From Metridium senile (lineage: Eukaryota > Cnidaria > Anthozoa > Actiniaria > Metridiidae): a stretch of 64,000 nt of DNA. Location of the stretch: contig OX459096.1 in the NCBI GenBank assembly GCA_949775045.1, positions 50,691,438 through 50,755,437 of the forward strand. Direction: 5' to 3'. The notes under the pieces were generated by a model. It ran no database searches. It was given only the letters and a program-made list of their open reading frames with translations, and was not told the origin of the DNA. The translations under genes were made by a program, and so were the position numbers. Shown here in pieces: positions 19,201-28,882 of the stretch (its first letter is position 1; the number at the start of each line of letters is the position of its first letter).

Positions 19201-22053
19201 GTGATGTTGCCAAGTAACAATGAGTATGGAGTGATGTTGCCAAGTAACAATGAGTATGGAGTGATGTTGCCAAGTAACAATGAGTATGGAGTGATGTTGC
19301 CAAGTAACAATAAGTATGGAGTGGTGTTGCCAAGTAACAATGAGTATGGATTGATGTTGCCAAGTAACAATGAGTATGGAGTGATGTTGCCAAGTAACAA
19401 TGAGTATGGAGTGATGTTGCCAAGTAACAATGAGTATGGAGTGATGTTACCAAGTAACAATGAGTATGGAGTGATGTTCCTTATTGACCTTTCAGCCAGA
19501 GCCCTAAACATGAAATATTTTCAACTCTAAAAGGAGCACCAATCATCCCTACTACTTGGACAAAGGGAGTCTGCCCCCATGGGAGTGACAGACATATATT
19601 AGCACATAACATATTGTGTGCAAAGACAATCACCATCTTAATCATTGACAAATTATATTATTACTTACTTAGCTTTAAGTCTGTGACTCTCAAGCCATCT
19701 CTTATCGTCAAGGTTTTATTTCCAGAGTTGTCAATGTTTCTTCTACAATGGGAACTATAAAAACACTGAGCTCATCTTTGCAGACAAAAATTGCTTCTCC
19801 AAGTTTTACAAAAGAGGAATGTATTATGATGATGACAAACTATGTCAGGTATTTAGTATGCAATAAATATATATGAATTAACAAGACAAACAAATAATTA
19901 AATGGAAAAAAGTAAATTAGTTGTGTATACATCAGTTACATCAATAACATTTTAGTGGGAACACTGGAACCATGCCCACTTTGATGTTTTTTATACTTGA
20001 TGTTTACTTATATATTTAACAAATTTACAATAGTTTCGCGTTGTATGTCCTCTTATTTACCACGGTTAGCGCCATTGAATCGTCTAAATTGTTGTGAATC
20101 CACAACAATTTATATGATTCAATGGCGCAAAACCGTGGTAAATAAGAGGATATACCACAAGAAACTATGGTGAATTTGTTTTTTACCACATTAAAAAATG
20201 AGCAAAATAGCAACTGTGGTATGTACTCTTATTTATCACCGAAAAGCGAGAAAATTATCAAATGTGGTAAAATCATGTATTTATATATTCATGTATCTAT
20301 TTATTTATATATTTACTTACTTATTTATTGATTTAGCTATTTATTTCTATTTATTGATTTGCCTTATCAGGGATGTAAAAAATGGAGAAGCAGAGAAGAA
20401 TGGCTGGCCGACTGAGAGTACAATGCATAATCCAGGTATAGACCAATAGACCATTTCATGGTTCTCGTTGATCAACCTCTGCCTTGATAAATGTTAATAT
20501 ATTCTTTAGAATAATATTTGACTACAGGTCGCCTTAATTTACGGATTCATGTACACGTTATTAACAATTAAAACACTTAATATTTCCACAGGCCATAGTC
20601 AAATTCTAAAGAAGATATTAAATGCTATTGACGTTGATCTATGACAACCATCAAATGATCTATTCCTTGTTTACCAATGGCCCATTTCTTACTAGAGGAA
20701 GAACAAATTATCCATAAATTTGTTTGTCTAATGTCCAACAAAGTCAGGTGGTGTTTTCGTCTCAAACTGTGTTCATTCCCTTTTTCACAGCAGAGGGCGT
20801 GTCCTTCGTAAGAGCATTTGTCCATCCAGACAATTAATTTTGGCTGTTTTCTAGTTTGAAAATGACTGATATTATTTCAGTTTTAGAAACCAAGTTATTG
20901 ATAGACTTCATACTTTGTTTCAGCATATTCAATGTCCAAACTTGGTCTTACTGTTGTAACATCCATTCTGTCCAGGGAAATGAAGAAAGATTCCAGGAAA
21001 AACATACTTGTTAATGCAGTGAGTGTGATGAAACAAATAAATATTTGGATAAATAAATAAATAAATAAATGAAAGAATTGTTCGATGATGTATGGATGGA
21101 TGTATGAAAACTACACACAATAAGTTCTAAACATCTCAGGGTTGAATATGCTTTGTCAACACAGTACAGTGGAACCCCACCTTACGGCCACTCGCTTAAC
21201 ATGCCCATACATTTTCTATAAAATTTACCCGCTTAATACGGCCACCCCCTTAATATGGACACTTTTGGCTGTCCCTTCAGTGGCCGGATTAACAGGGTCC
21301 CACTGTAAAATTTAATCCCTAGCTTAGATCTTCAGGGAATGGATGTTAACAATGACAAGAATGGTGTTTACGTATCTAAACAATTCATGGAATTGTGTGT
21401 GTTTTTGGTGTAGGTGTGTCCAGGATGGTGTCAAACAGATATGGGAGGACCACATGCACCCAGAACAGCAGAAACAGGTACTATGGATTATTAGTCTACA
21501 TCTAGCTAACAAAACTGCAATATATAGATAGATTTCATACAATCTGAGTAATCCAACTATTTTATCTTCCATTATTTGGGGGTTAGTTGTATAATATTTA
21601 GAACACGCTTTGACACAGAATTACCAACACCTCAAATATTAGAAGTTAGTTTAAAATTCATCTCTTTACCTATATCAATATGTCTTTATCCATGTACTTG
21701 CCCATACCTGTCAATGTGTATGTAGATATGCCTATGTATGGTTGTGTGCTGTACATTGGTTCCTTTGCTGTAGCGGTACCATGTATACGGAGATTTTAAA
21801 GTCGTTTAAAAAAGAACTAAAGACAAGTTTGTTTGACTAATTTAATTTCTTTCTTGACTTTTATAGTTTTTCATGGAGATACGTTGAGATATTGTAATAC
21901 TCTATAAAAGAACTTTTTTTTTCTTTGTTTTTTTTTTTTTCAGGAGCAAAATCCCTAGTATATTTAGCTTTGTTACCACCAGGCACAGCTACACCTAATG
22001 GGCAGTTATTATCTGACAGGGAAATAATTCAATGGAGACAATGTAATTATTGA
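10293..22053 (+). CDS. CBR1: Carbonyl reductase, CBR1-type short-chain dehydrogenase, 283 aa
   Basis: NADPH-dependent cytosolic carbonyl reductase of the SDR family. Exons: 10293-10310, 10380-10461, 13405-13586, 14430-14542, 19726-19848, 20371-20435, 20924-21018, 21414-21477, 21944-22053. They sum to 852 nt in frame. Family landmarks: TGANRGIG cofactor loop (8-15), LDILVNNAG (to 90), catalytic Ser in VVNVSS (about 137), catalytic YSMSK (Tyr196, Lys200), CPGWCQTDMGG after it, and the PDGQFV-like NGQLLSDR near the end. The insert before the Tyr (ENGWPTEST-type) is typical of CBR1 and absent from most SDRs. Intron 1 uses a GC donor (GTG/GCAAGT). Exon 4's acceptor (TATTAG/TCC) has a weak pyrimidine tract but is the only one that keeps phase. 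Intron 4 is swollen to 5.2 kb by minisatellites and a LINE. CBR1 versus CBR3 cannot be told apart. Confidence 0.93.
10577..12120. mobile_element. TIR DNA transposon with exact 8-bp target duplication
   Basis: Sits in CBR1 intron 2. Both ends read CCCAGGYGATGTACTYGGGG followed by TAAAATGAC, in inverted orientation. The flanks are an exact duplication, TATAGTGG, at 10569-10576 and 12121-12128. The left end carries a run of 24 G (10593-10616). Further in, GCCTGCAACAA.CCCCCA blocks occur near both ends (about 10979-11018 and 11968-11998), suggesting nested or compound inverted repeats. An 8-bp duplication fits hAT and a few other superfamilies; the TIR is not the classic CAGGG. No transposase frame is intact; the cargo is a helicase fragment (11154-11560). 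Confidence 0.75.
11154..11560 (+). pseudogene. RecQ-like DNA helicase fragment, broken
   Basis: A frame from 11154 to the TGA at 11355 encodes LKPEQEEAIQYLLASKDVLA then VLPTGFGKSLIYQ, the helicase motif 0/I region with Walker A. After frame breaks, 11449-11465 reads FSSAED and about 11500-11552 reads LLIVVDETHTIETW, a degenerate DEAH-type Walker B box. Only the N-terminal helicase lobe is represented and several frameshifts separate its motifs, so it is dead. Similar helicase cargo is common in invertebrate transposons (recalled, not searched). Confidence 0.7.
12150..12235 (-). repeat. tRNA-like SINE head
   Basis: The minus strand reads TATAGTGATTAACACATCAG (A-box-like) and then GGGTTGGAGTCCC (B-box-like, 12174-12186), with the spacing of a tRNA-derived promoter, just outside the right end of the 10577-12120 transposon. 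No downstream body was identified. Confidence 0.4.
12902..13034. repeat. Foldback MITE
   Basis: Inverted arms 12902-12957 and 12979-13034 share GAGATATGAATTTTATCTTC and GATATCCCA, with a 21-bp loop. It lies in CBR1 intron 2 and has no coding capacity. Confidence 0.65.
13045..13165 (-). repeat. Degenerate SINE copy
   Basis: Carries GGAGGAAAAAC, CTTGTGGCATGTGAGAGAAC and GTTGAGCCAAGGTCACAGTG, matching the SINE at 8610-8890 in the same order, with many changes in the B box. Confidence 0.5.
14557..14660 (-). repeat. Dispersed repeat, hammerhead family, copy B (core lost)
   Basis: In CBR1 intron 4. It carries the AATGATAGGTAATATAATGA...GTTGACTTAACTT tail seen at 1800-1857 and ends CTGACATTTTAGCCTATACT. 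The stem II and GAAAC boxes are deleted. The continuation, ACTCACTAGTTTCTATTTAG, also occurs at 56941-56962. Confidence 0.5.
14669..15034. repeat. 182-bp tandem duplication
   Basis: Two adjacent, almost identical copies (starting at about 14669 and 14851) of a block beginning TGGTTTAATAAAATTATAAA and containing CAATCCATGGCTGCAATGTA. It lies just upstream of the 30-bp minisatellite in CBR1 intron 4. No coding capacity. Confidence 0.85.
15178..16392. repeat. 30-bp minisatellite, array 1 (about 40 units)
   Basis: Unit begins AAGTAACAATGAGTATGGAG and continues TGATGTTGCC. Units differ by a few recurrent changes (AATGAG/AATAAG, GTGATG/GTGGTG, AACAA/AGCAA) and one 29-bp unit (near 15580) shifts the register. 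Because 30 is a multiple of three and the minus strand of the unit has no stop, all three minus frames stay open, giving artefactual repeats such as LLLGNITPYS. The array is interrupted at 16393 by a LINE and resumes at 18144. Confidence 0.97.
16393..18143 (-). mobile_element. 5'-truncated non-LTR retrotransposon (CR1-like) inside the minisatellite
   Basis: The minus strand encodes the end of a LINE ORF2, stop at 16541-16543. Reverse transcriptase landmarks in order: KSSGPDNIPNWLLK, DNLRPISLTSVLSKILE, CMIDFSKAFDRIDH, GVPQGTKLGPLLF, YVDD, LLGIWITPKLKW, RPILEYGCPVWH. About 530 residues are uninterrupted, so it inserted recently. The endonuclease half is missing. The 3' end is AATAAAGTCATTATTATTA, a typical short-repeat LINE tail. 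GAGTAT occurs at both junctions (16387-16392, 18144-18149), but this is also part of the satellite unit, so a target duplication cannot be claimed. The open frame runs on into satellite DNA up to 18442; that N-terminal part is not protein. CR1/L2/Jockey assignment is by eye. Confidence 0.9.
18144..19483. repeat. 30-bp minisatellite, array 2 (about 44 units) with higher-order repeat
   Basis: Same unit as array 1. A 29-bp variant followed by a GGAGGGATG unit occurs at 18441 and again at 19010 (569 bp apart). The AATAAG..GTGGTG, GGATTGATG and GATGTTACC variants follow in the same order at 18711/19310, 18750/19349 and 18844/19443 (599 bp apart). So about 20 units were duplicated as a block, with one 30-bp unit gained or lost since. 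Confidence 0.95.
20033..20166. repeat. Foldback element, family F, copy 2
   Basis: In CBR1 intron 5. Arms of about 63 bp begin AGTTTCGCGTTGTATGTCCT and contain CTCTTATTTACCACGGTTAG and GCGCCATTGAATC, around ATTGTTGTGAATCCACAACAAT. A third partial arm, TGTGGTATGTACTCTTATTTA, follows at 20215-20236. Related to 5783-5945. Confidence 0.65.
21167..21305. mobile_element. Small MITE, pogo/mariner-like TIR, TA target
   Basis: In CBR1 intron 7. The ends CAGTGGAACCCC and GGGTCCCACTG are imperfect inverted repeats flanked by TA on each side (21165-21166, 21306-21307). The interior has GGCCACTCGCTTAAC and inverted GTGGCCGGATTAAC blocks. Consistent with a Tc1/mariner-pogo derived element; superfamily inferred from TIR and TA only. 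Confidence 0.6.
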
Positions 22054-22368
22054 TAAATATTAATACTGATCAGATGATAATGATTTCTTTATAATATCAC
22101 ATTTTTCCGAAATTTTTTAACTCAAAACAAAAACAAAAAAATATTGAACTCAAAAGTTGAAATTAGAAAATCCTTATGCAATAAACATATTCTTGTTAAT
22201 TAATATTCATATTGATATTAAATGCTTTTAAATTTATGTTGAGTATTATAATTACCGGTAATATTCTAATACACAACAAACTTGCATATTTATATTTGCT
22301 ATAATAGTAATCAAAAGAAGGTTTCTATGCACTTCTACAGTATGTCTGGGTTAAAAATGCTGATGTTG

Positions 22369-22424
22369 TGTACCCTGGGTGCCAGAGGAATTATTTTCCG
22401 TGTTGTACTCTGGCACCCAGGGTA
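22369..22424. repeat. Short perfect inverted repeat
   Basis: TACCCTGGGTGCCAGAG and its exact reverse complement are separated by about 20 bases, 320 bp past the CBR1 stop. It could be a tiny MITE or a hairpin in the 3' untranslated region. Confidence 0.55.
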
Positions 22425-22736
22425 GATGTTGTGCTGATAGGATGGCTTTACGATTACAATAAAAAACGATTAAAAAGCAATCAGCAAATAATTGAAAAAT
22501 TAATTTGAAAAAAGTCATAAGCCGAGCGGGTTAATGTAGAACCACACGGTAGAAAAAAAAGAAGCTTAAAGCACATTCATAACTCGTTTTTAGAGTTAAT
22601 TGTTATTTAATTATGTGCTTCATAATTATTTAAACAATTATCTTATATATTTTTAGTTTAAACTGATTTAGTAAGTAGAGATGCTCTTCCCAAGGTCGGA
22701 GTGTACCTAGCGCCAATTCATGCTAATAATCGATAA

Positions 22737-22879
22737 GGGACGAACCATTGGATATTTGATGGTGGCATGGGGTGGGTTTACCCCCCCCCCCCCCCCCCCC
22801 CCCTAAATAACTAATTAACCCTAAATATCGTACTCCACTTGGCCCACCCCTGCACATCAAATATCAAATGATCCATCCC
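22737..22879. mobile_element. Small MITE with poly-C interior (family P)
   Basis: Inverted ends GGGACGAACCATTGGATATT and GGGATGGATCATTTGATATT. TAA flanks the left end and TAC the right, as expected for a slightly mutated 3-bp target of Harbinger type. A run of 23 C occupies 22781-22803. Related to 25304-25454. Confidence 0.6.
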
Positions 22880-23197
22880 TACTTGATTAATGTGTATGGA
22901 TGGTTTTTGATTACACTTGTTTTTCCATATGTTGTTTATACAAAGCTGAAAATCGTGGTATGAACTAGATAAAACTGCACTGTACATTTGGTAGTAATAA
23001 TTTTAGTTTTGATATTTTATTATTTTGAAATACAGATTGGACTACGTTGATAAAAAAGGTGTATAAAATTACTGAAATTAAATTGATTTTGGACAAATCT
23101 AAATGCTTCAAGATATTTGTTAGAAATATTTCAAAGTTGTCACGATAGGGTTTAACTTGTAAAAACAGGGAGCCAATTCGTACCTCATTTTAATACT

Positions 23198-23354
23198 AAT
23201 ATCACATCTATAAAAAATACTCGATTCTGATTGGCTGACAAACTGAATTTTTTTCTTAATACCGTGCAATTAATTAATTGCACAAATCCGGGAACTTTGC
23301 TTTTGAATACCTTTCAAATAGCTGCACTTTCGTATTTTTATAGATGTGATATTA
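23198..23354. repeat. Inverted-repeat element
   Basis: TAATATCACATCTATAAAAA at the left matches, inverted, TTTTTATAGATGTGATATTA at the right. The interior carries ATTGGCTGACAAACTG and a GTGCAATTAATTAATTGCAC palindrome. No coding capacity. Confidence 0.55.
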
Positions 23355-24285
23355 ACAGGAAATTACACCTATGTTCTCGAAGAATTAATGAAAAATACCG
23401 CTTGTATTTGATGAAAGTGAATTAATACCACGAGTGCGATTTCCTATACTAATTGACTACCAATTGTCTCTTTCAAGCAATTAAACTAATTAATTTTATT
23501 ATTACAACTTTGCTAAGCTGGTTAATTATTTGTTTTATATTTTGAAATTCTCAATCCAGTTCAGTGTGAAGTGTTGTGGCTAGTTTTTTGTGTAAGCCAA
23601 TTTGATATAGGAGGTGTTCGTTGGTAATAACTTGTTTACCTTTACAAAAGCATGTTTTGGAAACTTTTAGAAAGAAAGAAAAAAACACCTTAAAAATTGC
23701 GTTAATCAACTTTACAGTCTTTTACTGTTGTCACATACAACACGTTTAATACTACATTCCACTTGAAGGTGCGTTGATAATTTGTTAAAATGTATTTACT
23801 TAGCTTTTCAAAAGGGATTAGATGATATTTGAGTAGTTTTCAGATTCTGTGAAGATAGTCTTTTCTAAAGACTGCCAAATAATCAGTTTGACTTATTTGT
23901 TTCTATAAAGCCAACACAATGGAGGTTTTTTTTATTAGGCTAATGTTACACACAGCTATTTCAATTGGTTTGTATACTTTTGTCGAGTCGATAAGCTTGA
24001 CTGCTGGGTGTTGACAATAGAGTAGCTTATTGCATCCAATCAAGCAACGCTTTACTTCATCCCATCACAAGTCAATTATCAATCCATTACTTTCGATTTC
24101 TAAGAAGAGATTTTCATTCTTTGCAAACAATAGACGTAAGCCAATTGCCTCTATACAATAGCCAGCGAAAATGATCCCTCACAAAGACTTTTAAGAACTG
24201 TGTTGTGAAGATTCAACGATGGATACAACAATTGACGCAAATCTATCGCCTCGAAAAGGCATGTTTGTAAAGCCAACTACAATGA

Positions 24286-26983
24286 ATGCAGCGTGCATTG
24301 TGTCATGTTCCTTTAATAATCGATAATAATATATTTCTTTTCGTTCTTTTCATGGATAAATCTACAGTTATTTTTCCACTACTAGAAGGATACGAAAAGC
24401 GTTGCAATGATGTGGTGTTTTGTGGTTCTGAGGGACAGCAACATGTCGTGTTTTTCCCTGGCGATGTACAAGTGAGTAAATAATTACACATTGTATCAGT
24501 ACCGTTATCCATACTACAACCCGCATCTTTACTAACACATTAAACACCCATAGCTCATAATGTAAAAACAATCCTTTAAATTAATTTTGTCGCGTTTTAC
24601 TTGGGGTAGTCGACAGTTGACTGAGTTTTGATGAAACTAAAAGCGTGTACCGTTATGAAAAGGGCTAGCTGTTTTGCATAAAGCTTGAAAGTTCTCTGAC
24701 CTTTTCTCGTCAAGCAATCTATAAGTATCATAATAATTTATACTGTATCTGCTGTAGACCTCCTCGGACTTTTACGACTTGCTTCTCAAACACGCGATAA
24801 CTTATGCTAACAATTCTTTTAGTTAGTTTTACTAGTGTTTTCCTATAGTTTCGCAATCATGATTTGATTTGTATTTTAGACGGCGTATTCAGATAACTAT
24901 TCCTTATTGTCCTTGTTTTATTTTGATATTAATTAATGTTTGCTCAAGCGCTGTGTATATGGATCTTTATGAATACCAACTAGTGTTAATTAGAAATTCA
25001 TTTGTCAAATCATATTAGCTATGGTCAAATATGACATTGTAGTAAATTGAAAAAAGACTCTTGTGTGTCACAGGTCGATTTGGTTGGAGGTGCTTAATTT
25101 ACTATTGGCGAGACAGTCTCACATGAATTTGACCTAATGTCATAAAATGAAATAGATGCTATCCGTACGGGTTTTTTTAGTAAAAACTAGTTGCTGAAAT
25201 ATTGACTACTGAAGTGTAGCAAGTAGGGCGGAAACAAAAATACAAAAAAAATGTGCGCTCCGGATGAAAAAGTGTTAAATCTTTGACCCTGGAAAAAAGT
25301 AAAGGGACGGACCATTAGATATTTGAGGGGGGAGGGGGTTGGCAATTTATTTGTGTGGGATATGTTTTTGCCCGCGAGGCTGTGCACGATATTTTTTTTA
25401 TATAATTTTGGTAATTGCCCAACCCCTCCTCTGAAATATCTGATGATCGGTCTCTAAATTGATTTGGCTAATGACATGTATTCATATAATCTATATCATT
25501 TTATCAAGCTAAAATCAATACTACATGGTAATCTTTTGTTTCGATGTTTAAAATCTGTATTCCTACGCTTTGTAGAATTTTGCCGAAGAGATGGATAAAA
25601 ATTGGAAACAATGGGATTTAGAATCTACAGCCAAACTGTTAGAGAGACGATTTCCAAACAGTTTTGTATGGGTGGTTCGTCCCTCTAGTTATCACCAGAA
25701 AACCTTCTCGTGCTATAGCAACTTTGCAGAGATAAACATGTTTGGTGTGCCTGATCACAGGAATACAGACTTTGGTGCCACCGCTCACCTAAAAGCATTG
25801 ATAGATTCTGGAGTAAGACATGGTATGATGATTTAATAATGATTAAGTAATTGATGATGTAATCATGATAATAATGAAGATGATGATGATGAAATAATGA
25901 TGATTATAGAGATAATAATATTACTGATGATAATGATGACGGTGGTGGTGATGGTGATGATTTATTGATAATGTAATCATGATAATGATGATGATGACGA
26001 TGATGAAATGATGATAATATTACTGATGATAATGATGACGGTGATGGTGGTGGTGATGGTGATGATTTATTGATGATGTAATCATGATAATAATGAAGAT
26101 GATGATGATGATGATGATGATGATAGAGATAATAATATTACTGATGATAATGATGACGGTGGTGGTGATGGTGATGATTTATTGATGATGTAATCATGAT
26201 AATAATGAAGATGATGATGATGATGACGATGATGAAATGATGATGATGATAAAGCTGATAATATTACTGATGATGGTGATGAGGCATTGATGTGTTTAAC
26301 ATGGTTATGGCAATAATGATATATCCTAATAACACTGCTGACAATTAGAATCTGGACTGCAATTTTTGATACTAAATATTTGTTATGCTGTTGTCAGAAG
26401 ACGCGTCAACGGTTATAACATGATACCTATTGTTAAAGTGGTGATGATCGGGATCACTCGACGTTTTCACCAAATATTGCTACTGTAAATCGGAAAAGAG
26501 TGAAAGAACTACTCAAATCGTTAAAGATATTTTATTTTTGAAGTTTTAGATATTGAAGAGGATGAAGAGGATATCACATCAGATTTTCCAATCATAATCG
26601 TTGGGTTCAGTAAAGGATGCAGTGTATTGAACCAAATCGTTCATGAAATACCTGGAATATGTTCAGGTATTGACTACCAACTTAGCGACTTTGTGTCCAG
26701 GATAAGCTGTATGTACTGGCTGGACGGTGGTCATAGTGGAGAATGTAATACCTGGGTGACTGATGAGAAGTACCTCGACCCGCTCGCCAAACGCATACCC
26801 AGCATCAAGGTGCACGTGACTCCTTACCAGGTCAATGACATAACGCGGCCTTGGATTGGTAAAGAGGAGAAAATCTTTGTTGACAAACTGAAGGAACTTG
26901 GTGCAAATATCAAAGTGAAAAAACATTTTAGCGACAAAGAACCGTCGCTGTTCTATCATTTCAAGCTACTGGAGTGCTTTTGA
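24286..26983 (+). CDS. C2orf69: C2orf69-like serine hydrolase, three exons
   Basis: Homologue of C2orf69, an alpha/beta-hydrolase-like protein linked in humans to mitochondrial function. Exons: 24286-24471, 25576-25822, 26550-26983. Conserved blocks: HVVFFPGDVQ, QWDLESTAKLLERRFPNSFVW, FSCYSNF, NMFGVPDH.NTDFGA, IIVGFSKGCSVLNQ (nucleophile-elbow-like GFSKG), MYWLDGGHSG, TWVTD, HVTPYQVND..RPWIGKE and a C-terminal SLFYHFKLLECF. The exon 2 donor is taken as CATG/GTATGA because it keeps phase; the nearer GGA/GTAAGA does not. The exon 3 acceptor could be 26544 or 26550. The start could be Met at 24286 (288 aa) or 24352 (266 aa); both are shorter than human C2orf69 (about 385 aa), which has a longer N-terminus and a longer low-complexity middle. 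Function beyond family membership is unproven. Confidence 0.88.
25304..25454. mobile_element. Small MITE (family P), in C2orf69 intron 1
   Basis: Ends GGGACGGACCATTAGATATT and, inverted, GAGACCGATCATCAGATATT, flanked by TAAA on both sides. G-rich and C-rich subterminal tracts (GGGGGGAGGGGG and CCCAACCCCTCC) mirror each other. Same family as 22737-22879. Confidence 0.6.
25838..26285. repeat. GAT/ATG-rich compound microsatellite
   Basis: Fills much of C2orf69 intron 2. Imperfect GAT repeats are organised in a larger period of very roughly 100-130 bp that repeats GATGATTTATTGATGATGTA, ATCATGATAATAATGAAGAT and GATGACGGTGGTGG blocks. Confidence 0.85.
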
Positions 26984-27330
26984 GTTAATAGCCATAATTA
27001 GGGGGTAGAGGGATAGACTCTTTCACTAGAGCTGGTACTGTACTCTAAAGCCTGGTTCACACGAGCGTCATAATCATAATCATAAGCAAGAAAACAAAAG
27101 ATTTAATATCCCCTGGGGAATGGGAATTAGAAAACAAAACCCAAAGTGTTTCCTTTTCTAATTTCTTTTGTTTTGCTTATGATTATGATTAAGATTATGA
27201 CGCAGTGTTAACCAGTCTTAAGGGACGGACATTGCTCAGAGAGTTACTGGAGTGCTTTTGAGTTAATAGCCATAATATAGGGGGATAGACTCTTTTATGT
27301 TTCACTAGAGCGGCCACTACTGTACTCTAA
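26966..27330. repeat. Duplicated C2orf69 tail flanking a MITE
   Basis: The last codons, stop and about 70 bp of 3' flank (26966-27048) are repeated at 27244-27330 (TTACTGGAGTGCTTTTGAGT, GGGATAGACTCTTT, CACTAGAGC, TACTGTACTCTAA). Between the copies is an inverted-repeat element (about 27049-27220) with arms CCTGGTTCACAC..GCGTCATAATCAT. The second copy is non-coding. Confidence 0.75.
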
Positions 27331-27639
27331 TAATCTGACATTGAGAGAAATGAGTAAAAAAGCTAGAAATTGTACTGTTAGTTTTATGTCTGGGTTAGAT
27401 GTCATGGCTAAATAAGGTTGGTCCATCCGCAAATACCATGCCTGAGGACAGAGAAAGGAATTTCAACACAGGGAACCCAATTATTCAATGTCGGACAAAT
27501 CCTGATCACAACTTGACGATAGCCTAATTACTCAGAAGAAGGGGAAAGAGAAGAAAGGAATGTATCACCGAATTCTACTTTCAGTATTATCTTGTTTTGG
27601 AAACTAACATTTTTATTTTCGGTAGATTTTAGTCAGTAA

Positions 27640-28516
27640 GGGAAGGTACGTTTATTATCAGGGGGGGAGGGCTGGAGAATTCAGAGTAATTTTTCCAAAA
27701 AAACGTTTGACCCTCCCCAGCGATTCCAAAACTAAACTCATGACCCTCCCCATCCAGTATACTTAGAATATCCATGACCCTCCCCCCATGGTCACACTCA
27801 GGTTTTATATATCTACACAAATGAATTTTTCTCTCGGACGTTTATTTAATTTATTATTAAAAATAATTCAATCTTCTATTAAATAAACAAAAACTGCAAA
27901 AATCATTTGAATTTTATGTCATTGAAGTAGTATTTGATTGAGAACGAATACAACACATAAACTACGTCGAACGGTAATTCACAACTTGTTGCGTCTGAGC
28001 GCATGTTATTGTGTTTAAACTTATATAAATTCATACTTTAATACACAAATAATTTGTAATATCTAAAGTGTTCCCTTGTTTTATAGAGTGTTTTTATTTA
28101 ACCTGTGAATGAAAAATTACTACAGTAGTTCGTACTTATAAAACGAAACTAATGGATTTTGTGTGTACTACGTACGTACTGAGTTCAGTTAGTTTGGCAA
28201 TCTTTTTCACATTAGTCAGAGTCAATATTCAGTTCTTCATGATCAGTATCATTACTATATGAACTGCTATCTTCACAATTGTCATCATCTACATGTATTG
28301 GCTTATTTATCAAGGTTGAGATAATATATTGTTTCATACTTAAAATAAAAGAACAAAAATGTGATCAAAATTAAAATGAGTAACTTAAAAGGATAGCCCT
28401 CCCCTAGATTAACTTCAAATGAAATGTGTGGCCCTCCCCTTAAGCTTATAAATTTGACTATTGACCCTCCCCTCTGAGGCTCCAGCCCTCCCCCCTGATA
28501 ATAAACGTACCTTCCC
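27640..28516. mobile_element. Harbinger-like MITE, 877 bp
   Basis: Terminal inverted repeats of about 38 bp start GGGAAGGTACGTTTATTATC and end in a G-rich AGGGCTGGAG; they differ by one G. Exact TAA target duplications flank it (27637-27639, 28517-28519), the signature of PIF/Harbinger. Subterminal regions carry several GACCCTCCCC-type boxes on both sides, facing the same way. The interior (about 27810-28370) is AT-rich and has no transposase. Confidence 0.8.
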
Positions 28517-28882
28517 TAATGTGAGCAAAATGGTTATATATAGCTATACCGATCAGATGTGAATTGTTTTAAAGTATTTGATATAAAGATAATATACAAC
28601 AGGTACGTTTCTGAAAATAAAGTTGTTTCCACAGATGTTGAACACAATCCTGCTTCATTATTTTTTCGCTACGATCGTCGCATGTTCTGCTGTGAGCGCA
28701 ATCTAAGCCGTAAATCAGTGCTAACCCTTGCGTTTTATCGCCCACAGACTGGCTACACGAAGCGTTTGTTTTGATATGATAGTGTTTGATAAAATATTGC
28801 TCACTCATATTTCAAATGACTTTTACCGTTTACGGTCAGAAACTTCGTTTATCGCGGTTGCGCACAGACATTTTTAGTACTT

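Noticed and set aside
15178..19483. CRISPR-like array because of regular 30-bp repeats
   Set aside because: There are no spacers; units are directly contiguous and the genome is eukaryotic.
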